A program made the translations under genes and the position numbers. The notes beneath the pieces are model-generated. The model did not search any database, was not told the origin of the DNA, and saw nothing but the letters and a program-made list of their open reading frames with translations. From Bosea sp. OAE506 (GTDB lineage Bacteria > Pseudomonadota > Alphaproteobacteria > Rhizobiales > Beijerinckiaceae), in the NCBI RefSeq assembly GCF_040546595.1, contig NZ_JBEPOB010000001.1, positions 627,501 to 691,500 of the forward strand: a stretch of DNA of 64,000 nucleotides. The letters run 5' to 3'. Within the stretch, counting starts at the first letter, position 1, and each line of letters begins with the position of its first letter. Shown here piece after piece: positions 41,799 to 50,105 of the stretch.

Positions 41799-43114
41799 CC
41801 GGCAGCGTTCTCTCCTCGGGGCAGGCTGCCTCCATCCTGTTCGGCTGTTTCTTCCTCGGCCTTTTCCTGCGGATCCCCGTCGCCTTCGCGCTTGGCCTGG
41901 CCTGCCTGCCGATCCTGATCATCGAGCCCCGGCTCGATTCGATGACGCTGATGAGCGAGACGTTCAACGCGTTCAACTCGTTCATCCTGCTTGCGGTGCC
42001 GTTCTTCCTGCTGACGGCCAACCTGATGAATGTCGGAGGTGTGACCGACCGGCTGATGAGTCTGTCGCGCGCTCTCGTCGGGCATTTTCCGGGTGGCCTC
42101 GCCCAGATCAACGTCGTCCTGTCCTTCTTCTTCGCCGGCATTTCCGGCTCCTCGACGGCCGATGCCGCGAGCCAGTCGAAGATCTTCATCGAGGCCCAGC
42201 GCAAGGAAGGCTACGACGACAGCTTCTCGGTCGCGATCACCGCCGTCTCGGCGGTGCTGGCGGTGATCATCCCGCCCTCGATCCTGATGATCGTCTGGGG
42301 CGGAATCCTGACGACATCGATCGGCGCGCTGTTCCTCGCCGGCGTCATCCCCGGCCTGCTGATCGGCGTGGCACAGATGGCGACGGTCCACGCCTATGCG
42401 GTCCGGCGCGGCTACCCGACATATCCGCGCTCCTCCGTCAGGCAGGTGTTCTCGGCCGTCGAGCGGGCCGCGCTGGCGCTGCTGACGCCCGGCATCATCA
42501 TCGGCGGCAAGGTCTTCGGCTGGTTCACCGCCACCGAATCGGCGGCGATCGCCGTGGTCTATGCCGCCTTCCTGTCGCTTCTGGTCTATCGGGAGATGAA
42601 CCTAAAGGGGCTCTATGCGGCCCTGCTCGACACCGGCAAGCTCGCCGGCGTGACGCTGTTCTGCGTCGGCACGGCGTCGGCCTTCGGCTGGCTCATGGCC
42701 TATTACAAGATGCCGCAGGCGATCCTCACCGGCGTATCGGCCTGGGGCATGGGTTTCTACGAGACCGGCTTCTTCATCGCCGGCATCTTCCTGCTCGTCG
42801 GCTGCTTCCTCGACGCGATTCCCGCGATCATCATCGTCGGGCCGATCCTCGCGCCCCTGGCCAAGACGGTGATGATGGATCCGGTGCATTTCGCCATGAT
42901 CGGCATCGTCAGCCTCGCCTTCGGGCTGGTGACGCCGCCCTACGGGCTGTGCCTGATGATCGCCTGCTCGGTTGCCGGCATCAGCATGCGCTCGGCGATC
43001 AAGGACACGATGATCATGCTGATGCCGATGCTGATCGTGCTGGCGCTGATCATCATGTGGCCGACCGTCTCGCTGTTCCTGCCGAGCCTGATCTCGCCGG
43101 AGTTCCTGAACTGA
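41795..43114 (+). CDS. TRAP transporter large permease subunit (DctM type)
   Basis: The 439-residue protein is the transport subunit with about twelve helices: FFLGLFLRIPVAFALGLACL, NLMNVGGVTDRLM, FFAGISGSSTADAASQSKIF and VIIPPSILMIVWGG, then TESAAIAVVYAAF and VTPPYGLCLMIACSVAG, all DctM signatures. It imports the organic acid with sodium or protons. It ends a three-gene operon; 177 bases separate it from aapJ, including a GC-rich imperfect hairpin near 43140-43165. Substrate specificity is not readable from the sequence. Confidence 0.93.
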   Translation: MTGSVLSSGQAASILFGCFFLGLFLRIPVAFALGLACLPILIIEPRLDSMTLMSETFNAFNSFILLAVPFFLLTANLMNVGGVTDRLMSLSRALVGHFPGGLAQINVVLSFFFAGISGSSTADAASQSKIFIEAQRKEGYDDSFSVAITAVSAVLAVIIPPSILMIVWGGILTTSIGALFLAGVIPGLLIGVAQMATVHAYAVRRGYPTYPRSSVRQVFSAVERAALALLTPGIIIGGKVFGWFTATESAAIAVVYAAFLSLLVYREMNLKGLYAALLDTGKLAGVTLFCVGTASAFGWLMAYYKMPQAILTGVSAWGMGFYETGFFIAGIFLLVGCFLDAIPAIIIVGPILAPLAKTVMMDPVHFAMIGIVSLAFGLVTPPYGLCLMIACSVAGISMRSAIKDTMIMLMPMLIVLALIIMWPTVSLFLPSLISPEFLN

Positions 43115-43217
43115 CCTCACCTCTCCGCACGAGGGCGATCGCGGCGGCCGATGCGCCGCCGCTTGGGGCCGGCGCGCGACCTCCTCGCCATCGGCGGGGA
43201 GCGCGCCTCGCAACCGC

Positions 43218-43246
43218 TTGAAGCTGGTTCCGACTGGAACTACGCT
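43218..43246 (+). promoter_or_regulatory. Possible promoter of aapJ
   Basis: TTGAAG (43218-43223) and TACGCT (43241-43246) with 17-base spacing, 46 bases before the aapJ start. Confidence 0.35.
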
Positions 43247-43291
43247 GCCTGCAACGCACCGGACTAAAGGGTGCGATGGAGGAAACGGTAG

Positions 43292-44323
43292 ATGACTCGC
43301 ATGATCAGCAAAATCGCGACGCTCGGCTTCCTGGCGGCGGTCGCCGCCCTGGCGGCGAGCCCGGCCTCGGCCCAGGCCACGCTCGACGTCGTGAAGAAGC
43401 GTGGCAAGGTGCTCTGCGGCGTCTCGCCCAGCTCGGCCGGCTATTCCTATGCCGACGACAAGGGCGTGCGGAAGGGCTTCGATTCGGATGTCTGCCGGGC
43501 GGTCTCCTCGGCGGTGTTCGGCGCGCCCGACAAGGTCGAGTTCGTGCCGCTGAACACGAATATCCGCTTCCAGGCGCTGCAATCGGGCGAGATCGACGTG
43601 CTCTCGCGCCAGACCACGATGACCTTCTCGCGCGACAACTCGCTCGGCCTCGATTTCGGACCGGTCGTCTTCTATGACGGCCAGGGCCTGATGGTGAATG
43701 CCAAGCTCGGCGTGAAGAGCGCCAGCGAACTCTCGCAGGCGGCTATCTGCCTGCTGCCGGGCACGACGACGCTGCAGAACCTCGAGGACTACTTCAAGCC
43801 GCGCGGCATCAAGTATGAATCCGTCGTGTTCGAGGACAACAACGAGTGGCGCAACGCCTTCTTCTCGGGCCGCTGCGACGTCATCACCACCGACCGCTCC
43901 GACCTCGCCTCGGTCCGCGCCGTCGCCAACGACCCCAAGCAGTTCGTGATCCTGCCCGAGACGATCTCGAAGGAGCCGCTGGCCCCCGTGGTGCGCCAGA
44001 ACGACAGCAACTGGAAGGATATCGTCTCCTGGTCGGTCTACACGCTGATCGCGGCGGAGGAGTACGGCATCACCCAGGCCAATGTGGACGAGAAGCTCCA
44101 GAGCAAGGAGCCAGAGGTGCAGCGCATGCTCGGCGTCACCGGCGATCTCGGCAAGATGCTGAACCTCGACAACAAATGGGCCTACAACATCATCAAGCAG
44201 AACGGGAATTACGGTGAGCTGTTCGAGCGCAGCCTCGGCGAGAAGACGCCGCTCGGCCTGACGCGCGGCCCCAACCAGCTCTGGACCAAGGGCGGCCTGC
44301 TCTACTCGCCTCCCTTCCGTTGA
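43292..44323 (+). CDS. aapJ: General L-amino-acid ABC transporter substrate-binding protein (AapJ-like)
   Basis: The 343-residue protein has a signal peptide (ISKIATLGFLAAVAALAASPASAQA) and the periplasmic binding-protein type 2 core of AapJ: VKKRGKVLCGVS, GYSYADDKGVRKGFDSDVCRAV, SGEIDVLSRQTTMTFSRDN and the C-terminal LGLTRGPNQLW. Aap transporters take up a wide range of L-amino acids in rhizobia. The gene is the first of aapJ-aapQ-aapM; a strong hairpin lies between aapJ and aapQ. Length and family are full. Substrate range is inferred from the family. Confidence 0.93.
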   Translation: MTRMISKIATLGFLAAVAALAASPASAQATLDVVKKRGKVLCGVSPSSAGYSYADDKGVRKGFDSDVCRAVSSAVFGAPDKVEFVPLNTNIRFQALQSGEIDVLSRQTTMTFSRDNSLGLDFGPVVFYDGQGLMVNAKLGVKSASELSQAAICLLPGTTTLQNLEDYFKPRGIKYESVVFEDNNEWRNAFFSGRCDVITTDRSDLASVRAVANDPKQFVILPETISKEPLAPVVRQNDSNWKDIVSWSVYTLIAAEEYGITQANVDEKLQSKEPEVQRMLGVTGDLGKMLNLDNKWAYNIIKQNGNYGELFERSLGEKTPLGLTRGPNQLWTKGGLLYSPPFR

Positions 44324-44362
44324 GCGACGCCGGCCCCTGCCCGGGGCCGAGACCCGGACCCC

Positions 44363-44388
44363 GCGGGCGGCGCCCTGGTGCCGCCCGC
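44363..44388 (+). terminator. Hairpin between aapJ and aapQ
   Basis: Perfect nine-base arms GCGGGCGGC/GCCGCCCGC around an eight-base loop; a smaller GGCCCC/GGGGCC stem precedes it. There is no long T tract. It probably keeps binding protein expression above that of the permeases. Confidence 0.55.
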
Positions 44389-44412
44389 CTTGCCCGTCGC
44401 CCGGAATCCGCC

Positions 44413-45585
44413 ATGGCCTCGTCTTCGTCGAACCCGCTGCGCCTGCTCAACGATCTGCGCGTGCGGGCCGTGCTCTACCAGGTCGTGGCGGTGGCGCTCG
44501 TCGTCGGCGTCGGGCTTTATCTCTTCGGGAACGTCTCGCGGAAGCTGGCGGAGCAGAACATCGCGACCGGCTTCGCCTATCTCGACCGGCCGGCCGGCTT
44601 CGTCATCAGCCAGTCCTTCATCGCCTATGAGTCCGGCAACAGCTATGCCCGCGCCCTGCTGGTCGGCATCCTCAACACGATCTTCGTCTCGGTCTTCGCG
44701 GTCATCCTCGCGACGACGCTGGGGCTGATCGTCGGCATCGCGCGGCTCTCGCGCAACCCGATGCTGTCGCTGCTCGCCAAGCTCTATGTCGAGGCGCTGC
44801 GCAACGTGCCGCTGCTGCTCTACCTCTTTCTCTGGTACGCGCTGATCGTGGCGGTGTTTCCGCCGGTGCGCGAAGCCTGGCAGCCGATCCCCGAGGTCTT
44901 CGTCAGCAATGGCGGGCTGATCGTACCCTCGCTGCGCTGGTCGCCCGCCCATAGCGGCGTGCTGCTGGCGGCGCTTGCTGGCGTGGTCCTCGCCTTCGTC
45001 GTGGCCGGCAGGCTGCGCCGACAGCGGGTGGCGACGGGCATCGAACGCCCGGCCTGGCCCTTCGTGCTGCTCGCCCTGCTGCTGCCACCGCTGCTGGCGA
45101 CGCTCCTGCTGCAGCCGGATCTCGTGGTGAACTGGCCGGAAAAGGGCCGCTTCCGCATCACCGGCGGCGTGCAGGTGACGCCCGAATTCACAGCGCTGCT
45201 GGTCGGGCTCGGGCTTTCGTCTTCCGCCGGCATCGCCGAGATCGTGCGCGCCGGCATCCTGTCGGTCGGGCGCGGGCAATGGGAGGCGTCGCGCTCGGTG
45301 GGGCTTCGCGACGGACAGACCATGCGGCTCGTGGTGCTGCCGCAGGCGCTGCGCGTGATCGTGCCGCCGCTGACGAGTTCCTACCTCTCGACCTTCAAGA
45401 ACTCGTCGCTGGCGATCGCGATCGGCTATCCCGACCTCGTCATGGTCTCGAACACGACGATGAACCAGACCGGCCAGGCGATCGAAGGCATCGCCATCTT
45501 CATGCTGGTCTATCTCGGCATGTCGATCTCGATCTCGCTGTTCATGAACTGGTACAATGCGCGCGTCGCGCTGGTGGAGCGCTGA
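44413..45585 (+). CDS. aapQ: Amino-acid ABC transporter permease (AapQ-like)
   Basis: The 390-residue protein has the N-terminal long form of HisM-type permeases: LLNDLRVRAVLYQVVAVALVV first helix, a region with GNSYARALLVGILNTIFVSVFAVILAT, LYVEALRNVPLLLYLFLWY and the cytoplasmic EAA-like loop GQWEASRSVGLRDGQTMRLVVLPQALR that contacts the ATPase. It forms a heterodimeric pore with AapM. ATG 44413 is the conserved start; an upstream frame to 44320 runs through the hairpin. AapM starts after two bases. Confidence 0.9.
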   Translation: MASSSSNPLRLLNDLRVRAVLYQVVAVALVVGVGLYLFGNVSRKLAEQNIATGFAYLDRPAGFVISQSFIAYESGNSYARALLVGILNTIFVSVFAVILATTLGLIVGIARLSRNPMLSLLAKLYVEALRNVPLLLYLFLWYALIVAVFPPVREAWQPIPEVFVSNGGLIVPSLRWSPAHSGVLLAALAGVVLAFVVAGRLRRQRVATGIERPAWPFVLLALLLPPLLATLLLQPDLVVNWPEKGRFRITGGVQVTPEFTALLVGLGLSSSAGIAEIVRAGILSVGRGQWEASRSVGLRDGQTMRLVVLPQALRVIVPPLTSSYLSTFKNSSLAIAIGYPDLVMVSNTTMNQTGQAIEGIAIFMLVYLGMSISISLFMNWYNARVALVER

Positions 45586-45586
45586 G

Positions 45587-46711
45587 ATGGCGACCGTCGC
45601 GGAGATGGACGCGCTCAACGTCGCGCGAGAGACGCTGCCGCCGCCCCGGCATCGCGGCTTTTCCGCCTCGCTGAAGCGCTATTTCGGCACGCCGCTGAAC
45701 GCGCTCATCACGCTGGTCTGCCTGTGGCTGATGGTCCGGCTCGCGACTGCCGCCTGGGGCTGGCTGGTGACGCGCGCAGTCGTCGAGGGCGGGCCGCAGG
45801 CCTGCAAGGGCGGCTCGGGCGCCTGCTGGCCGTTCCTGGCGGCGAAGCTGCGCTTCATGATCTTCGGCTTCTACCCTTACGACGAGCACTGGCGCCCGGC
45901 GCTGGCGCTCGTCCTGTTCCTGGCGGCGATCATCGTCTCGATGATGCCGCGCTTCTGGGGGCGCGGGCTGGTCTGGCTCTGGATCGCGGTGCCGCTGATC
46001 TGCGGCGTGCTGATGTATGGCGGCGTCTTCGGCCTGCCCGTCGTGACCACGACGAACTGGGGCGGGCTGCCGCTCTCCTTCATGCTCTCCTTCGTCGGGC
46101 TGGCGCTGGGCTTTCCGCTCGGCGTGGTGCTGGCGCTGGCGCGCAGTTCCAAGCTGCCGGCGATCCAGGTCATCGCCATCATCTTCATCGAGGTCGTCCG
46201 CGGGGTGCCGCTGGTCTCGATCCTGTTCATGGCCTCGGTGATGCTGCCGCTGTTCATGCCGGACGGGCTGACGGTCGACAAATTGCTGCGGGCCCAGATC
46301 GCGATCATCATCTTCGCTGGCGCCTACATCGCCGAGACGGTGCGCGGCGGGCTGCAGGCGGTGCCCAAGGGCCAGCACGAGGCGGCGGCCGCGCTCGGGC
46401 TCGGCTACTGGCTCGCCATGCGCAAGATCATCCTGCCGCAGGCGCTGAAGATCGTGATTCCGCCGCTGGTGAACATCTTCATCGGCTTCTTCCAGGACAC
46501 GACGCTGGTCACCATCATCGGCCTGCTCGATTTCCTCGACACGGTGCGCGCCTCGCTGCGCGACCCGAACTGGCAGGGTATCGCCGTGATCGAGGGCTAT
46601 GTCTTCGCGGCGCTGGTCTATGCCGTGTTCAGCTACGCGATGGGCTCCTACAGCCGCTTCCTCGAACGCAGGCTGAAGACCGACCACGAACGCAGCGCAC
46701 CCGGCGGGTGA
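45587..46711 (+). CDS. aapM: Amino-acid ABC transporter permease (AapM-like)
   Basis: The 374-residue protein is the second permease: KRYFGTPLNALITLVCLWLM first helix, an inserted region with CKGGSGACWPFLAAKLRFMIFGFYP, helices FLAAIIVSMMPRFWGRGLVW and LSFVGLALGFPLGVVLALAR, and the EAA-like GQHEAAAALGLGYWLAMRKIILPQALK. GGAG lies eight bases before ATG 45587. In rhizobia aapM is directly followed by aapP (ATPase); here the next gene is a thioredoxin, so the ATPase must come from elsewhere. Confidence 0.9.
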   Translation: MATVAEMDALNVARETLPPPRHRGFSASLKRYFGTPLNALITLVCLWLMVRLATAAWGWLVTRAVVEGGPQACKGGSGACWPFLAAKLRFMIFGFYPYDEHWRPALALVLFLAAIIVSMMPRFWGRGLVWLWIAVPLICGVLMYGGVFGLPVVTTTNWGGLPLSFMLSFVGLALGFPLGVVLALARSSKLPAIQVIAIIFIEVVRGVPLVSILFMASVMLPLFMPDGLTVDKLLRAQIAIIIFAGAYIAETVRGGLQAVPKGQHEAAAALGLGYWLAMRKIILPQALKIVIPPLVNIFIGFFQDTTLVTIIGLLDFLDTVRASLRDPNWQGIAVIEGYVFAALVYAVFSYAMGSYSRFLERRLKTDHERSAPGG

Positions 46712-46826
46712 ACCCGGCGCGACGGGACGCGATCAACTCGGCGTGAGGACGTAACGGAAGCGCTGCACGGTGCGAATGGGTTGATGCCGGCCTCCTGCGC
46801 CGGTCCTGTCATCCGCAGAGGTTCCC

Positions 46827-47222
46827 ATGCTCAACCGTCGCCACGCTCTCGCCACCCTCGCCGCCTCGGCCGTTCTGCTGTCCGGTTTCGCGGCTTCCGC
46901 CCTCGACAAGGCGGCCTTCTCGCAGGCCTCCTTCGACGCCGCGATGAAGGCCGGCAAGCCGGTGCTGATCGATGTTTCCGCGCCCTGGTGCCCGACCTGC
47001 AAGGCCCAGGCGCCGATCCTGTCCGAGCTCGCCAAGCAGCCGCGCTTCAAGAACCTCGTCGTCTTCAATGTCGATTTCGACAGCCAGAAGGACGCGCTGC
47101 GCGGGTTCAAGGCCCAGCAGCAGAGCACGCTGATCGTCTTCAAGGGTGGCGCGGAAATGGGGCGCTCGGTCGGCGACACCCACAAGGCGTCGATCGAAGC
47201 CCTCCTCGCCCGCGCGATCTGA
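46827..47222 (+). CDS. Exported thioredoxin-like protein
   Basis: The 131-residue protein has a signal peptide (MLNRRHALATLAASAVLLSGFAASA) and a thioredoxin fold with the active site SAPWCPTCKAQ, then NVDFDSQKDALR and STLIVFKGG with a Ser in place of the usual cis-Pro neighbourhood. It acts in the periplasm and likely receives electrons from the CcdA homologue whose gene follows after 12 bases. The WCPTC motif sits between reducing and oxidising types. Target proteins unknown. Confidence 0.88.
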   Translation: MLNRRHALATLAASAVLLSGFAASALDKAAFSQASFDAAMKAGKPVLIDVSAPWCPTCKAQAPILSELAKQPRFKNLVVFNVDFDSQKDALRGFKAQQQSTLIVFKGGAEMGRSVGDTHKASIEALLARAI

Positions 47223-47234
47223 GGCTGACGCATC

Positions 47235-47951
47235 ATGGCCAGTGCCGGCTTCGCCCTGATCGCAGGGATCCTGTCGATCCTGTCGCCCTGCGTCCTGCCG
47301 CTGCTGCCGATCGTGCTCGGCACGGCGGTCTCGGAGCATAAGCATGGGCCGGTCGCGCTGGCGGCGGGGCTGGCGCTGTCCTTCACCGCAATCGGGCTGT
47401 TCGTGGCGACGATCGGCTTCGCGATCGGCCTCGACACCGGCGTCTTCCGGATGGCCGCGGCGATCATGCTCGTCCTGCTCGGCCTCGTGCTGATGCTGCC
47501 CGTGCTGCATGCACGGGTGGCGGCGGCGGGCGGCCCGCTGAGCAACTGGACCGAGCAGCGCTTCGGCGGCTTCTCGCCGAACGGCCTGCGCGGCCAGTTC
47601 GGCGTCGGGCTCCTGCTCGGCGCGGTCTGGAGCCCCTGTGTCGGGCCGACACTCGGCGCGGCGTCGGTCTTGGCCGCACAAGGCGAGAATCTCGGCGCGG
47701 TGGCGCTGACCATGCTCGCCTTCGGCGTCGGCGCCGGGCTGCCGCTGATCGCGCTGGGAATGCTGTCGCGCGCCCGGCTGATGAGCCTACGCAACCGCAT
47801 GATGTCGGCCGGTCAGGGCTTCAAGACGGCGCTGGGCGGCTTCCTCGTGGCCGTCGGCATCCTGATCATCACCGGCTGGGACAAGACGCTCGAGGCGGCC
47901 CTCGTCGCCGCCTCGCCGGAATGGCTGACCCGGCTGACGACCTCGTTCTGA
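47235..47951 (+). CDS. CcdA-like membrane thiol transporter
   Basis: The 238-residue protein has six helices with two internal repeats, each carrying a conserved cysteine: LSPCVLPLLPIVLG and WSPCVGPTLGAASVL. This is the CcdA/DsbD-transmembrane family, which passes reducing equivalents from cytoplasmic thioredoxin to periplasmic thiol proteins. Coupling with the exported thioredoxin gene 12 bases upstream makes a two-gene periplasmic reducing module. Start ATG 47235 has GAGG nine bases upstream. Confidence 0.9.
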   Translation: MASAGFALIAGILSILSPCVLPLLPIVLGTAVSEHKHGPVALAAGLALSFTAIGLFVATIGFAIGLDTGVFRMAAAIMLVLLGLVLMLPVLHARVAAAGGPLSNWTEQRFGGFSPNGLRGQFGVGLLLGAVWSPCVGPTLGAASVLAAQGENLGAVALTMLAFGVGAGLPLIALGMLSRARLMSLRNRMMSAGQGFKTALGGFLVAVGILIITGWDKTLEAALVAASPEWLTRLTTSF

Positions 47952-47998
47952 AGCCCCTTCCGCTGCATTGGCCGCAACGGCCGCCTTCGCTTTTCGGA

Positions 47999-48023
47999 TA
48001 GGCGACGGCGGCCGTCTCGCCTA
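47999..48023. terminator. Hairpin downstream of the ccdA-like gene
   Basis: TAGGCGA and TCGCCTA form perfect seven-base arms around an 11-base loop, 48 bases after the stop codon. No T tract. Confidence 0.35.
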
Positions 48024-48028
48024 GATAC

Positions 48029-48057
48029 GGGGCGCGCCTTCGGGCGTGGTGCGCCCC
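48029..48057. other. Second hairpin upstream of the flavoprotein gene
   Basis: GGGGCGC/GCGCCCC perfect arms enclose a smaller GCC-TTCG-GGC stem (UUCG-type tetraloop). It lies in the presumed leader, 39 bases before the start of the flavoprotein gene, and may be a second terminator or leader structure. Confidence 0.35.
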
Positions 48058-48096
48058 GGATATCCCTTCGGGCGCTCGCGATTGGACGCTCGCCCG

Positions 48097-49347
48097 ATGC
48101 CGACCACCCCTTCCCCGATCCCGCCGACCTCCGACACCTTCGACCTTCTCGTGATCGGCGGCTCCTATGCGGGGCTCGCCATCGCCGCGGCCGCGCGCGA
48201 GGCGGGCTTTACCGGCCACATCGCGCTGGCGGGTGACGAGGCCGAGCTGCCCTATCAGCGTCCACCGCTGTCAAAGGGCTTCCTGCTCGGCAAGGCCGGA
48301 GCCCATCTGCCGCTGAAGGCGGCCTCCTTCTTTGCCGAGGCCGGCATCGCCTTCCTGCCGCGGCGCCATGCGGTGACGCTCGACCGCGAGGCCCGACAGG
48401 TGCACTTCGCGGACGGGTCGGTGCTCGGCTACGGGCAGCTCGCGCTCGCGACCGGCGCACGGGCGGCGGTGCTGCGCTGCGAGGGTGCCGCTCTCGACGG
48501 CGTCCTCGCCCTGCGTTCGCTCGACGATGCGCAGGCGCTCAGCGCACGGCTTGCGACAGCGCGGGCGATCGTGATCATCGGCGGCGGCTTTATCGGCCTC
48601 GAGGTCGCATCGGCGGCCGTCTCCCTGGGCAAGCAGGTCACGGTGATCGAGGCCGGGCCGCGGCTGATCGGCCATGCCGTCGCGCCGGAGATTTCCGCCT
48701 ATATGCAGGGCGTGCATGAACGGCAGGGCGTCACTCTTCGCCTCGACACGCGCGTCGAGCGCATCGAGGGCGAGGGCGGCACAGTGACGGCCGTGATCTG
48801 CGCCGACGGTTCGCGCCTGCCCTGCGACCTCGTGCTGGCGGCGGTCGGGGCCGTGCCCAATGTCGAGATCGCCGCGGCAGCGGGTCTCGCGCTCGATGAC
48901 GGGATCGCGGTCGATGAGTTCGGGCGGACCTCCGACCCGCTGATCTTCGCGGCGGGCGATTGCACCAGCCACCCCAACGTCCATGCGCGGCGGCGCCTGC
49001 GGCTGAGTTCGGTGCAGAACGCCAACGATCAGGGCCGCGTCGTCGGCGCGACAATCGCCGGGCGGGCGGAGCCCCATGCCGCCGTGCCCTGGTTCTGGTC
49101 GGACCAGTACGACGTCAAGCTGCAGATGGTCGGGCTTGGCGTTCCGGGCGGGCCCACCGTGCTGCGGGGCTCGCAGGCCGAGGGGCGCTTCTCGCTGTTT
49201 CGCTATGACGGGCCGCAGCTCGTCGCGATCGAGAGCATCAACCGCCCGGCCGATCACATGATGGGCCGACGTCTGATCGCGGCAGGCGTCTCGCCGACGC
49301 CGGAGCAGGCTGCGGACCCCGCCTTCGACCTGCGCTCGCTGGCCTGA
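48097..49347 (+). CDS. FAD-dependent ferredoxin/rubredoxin reductase-like oxidoreductase
   Basis: The 416-residue protein has two dinucleotide-binding motifs, FDLLVIGGSYAGLAIAAAA for FAD and AIVIIGGGFIGLEVAS for NAD(P)H, the PYQRPPLSKGFL motif and AAGDCTSHPN for the FAD ribityl contact, plus the C-terminal reductase domain (VPWFWSDQYDVKLQMVG). This is the ferredoxin-reductase subfamily that feeds P450s or dioxygenases through a small iron-sulfur protein. No ferredoxin gene is adjacent, so its partner is unknown. Start ATG 48097 is chosen because the upstream frame runs through the hairpin. Confidence 0.87.
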   Translation: MPTTPSPIPPTSDTFDLLVIGGSYAGLAIAAAAREAGFTGHIALAGDEAELPYQRPPLSKGFLLGKAGAHLPLKAASFFAEAGIAFLPRRHAVTLDREARQVHFADGSVLGYGQLALATGARAAVLRCEGAALDGVLALRSLDDAQALSARLATARAIVIIGGGFIGLEVASAAVSLGKQVTVIEAGPRLIGHAVAPEISAYMQGVHERQGVTLRLDTRVERIEGEGGTVTAVICADGSRLPCDLVLAAVGAVPNVEIAAAAGLALDDGIAVDEFGRTSDPLIFAAGDCTSHPNVHARRRLRLSSVQNANDQGRVVGATIAGRAEPHAAVPWFWSDQYDVKLQMVGLGVPGGPTVLRGSQAEGRFSLFRYDGPQLVAIESINRPADHMMGRRLIAAGVSPTPEQAADPAFDLRSLA

Positions 49348-49458
49348 TCTCCCAAGACGGGCAGGCGCCCGCTTCGCCTTGAAAATGCCGCTTGCCAGCC
49401 GGGCGGAATGGGAGTGCCATGCCGCAGGGGCAGACGAGCCCTTGCGATGGAGACGACC

Positions 49459-49938
49459 ATGTTGAGGACTACCATCCTTGCCGGCGCTGCCCTGTTGGCG
49501 CTGACGGCCCTGCCGATCACTCCCGCGGCGGCCCTGACGATGAAGGAATGCAGCGCCAAGTATCAGGACGCCAAGAAGGCCAACACGCTGAAGGGCCAGA
49601 AGTGGAACGATTTCCGCAAGGCCCAGTGCGCCGATGACGACGCCGACGAGAACGAGGCCGCAGCCGCCGTGACCGAGCCCGCCAAGCCGGCCGCGACCCC
49701 GGCCAGCGCTCCGGCGACCCCAGCCGCCAAGCCCGCCAGCACGGCCAAGGCCAAGCCCGCGGTGTTCCCGAAGGCGGTGGCGACCAAGTACAACGACCTC
49801 ACCGCCGGCAAGGCGCGCCTCAAGACCTGCGCCGACCAGTACAACGCCAACAAGACCGCCAATGCCAATGGCGAGCTGAAATGGATCGAGAAGGGCGGCG
49901 GCTACTGGAGCCAGTGCAACGCCAAGCTGAAGGGCTGA
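49459..49938 (+). CDS. Exported small protein with two cysteine-containing repeats
   Basis: The 159-residue protein has a signal peptide (LRTTILAGAALLALTALPITPAAA). Two related modules follow: TMKECSAKYQDAKKANTLKGQKWNDFRKAQC (about 28-57) and KTCADQYNANKTAN...YWSQCN near the C-terminus (about 120-155). Each starts C-x(3)-Y, includes a K/A/N-rich helix and a W, and ends with a cysteine some 25-30 residues later, so each could form one disulfide. A 60-residue Ala/Pro/Lys linker joins them. GGAG lies six bases before ATG 49459. The modules recall PsiF-like repeats, but I cannot assign a family. Confidence 0.75.
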   Translation: MLRTTILAGAALLALTALPITPAAALTMKECSAKYQDAKKANTLKGQKWNDFRKAQCADDDADENEAAAAVTEPAKPAATPASAPATPAAKPASTAKAKPAVFPKAVATKYNDLTAGKARLKTCADQYNANKTANANGELKWIEKGGGYWSQCNAKLKG

Positions 49939-49985
49939 TTGGGGCTACTGCGGGAGGTCGCCGAGCCGGGCTCCGAACCACCACC

Positions 49986-50074
49986 GTCATCCCGGGCTTG
50001 TCCCGGGATCCATCGGAGGGCTCCGGCGCTCTATGATGGATCCCGGAACTCCGCTTCGCTACGTCCGGGATGAC
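49986..50074. repeat. Palindromic intergenic repeat, copy 2
   Basis: An 89-base element from GTCATCCCGGGC to CCGGGATGAC, with an inner GGGATCCAT and TGGATCCC pair. It lies between two genes that converge. Confidence 0.8.
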
Positions 50075-50105
50075 GGCGCGGATGGCCCACGATCTGCGCG
50101 CGCAC

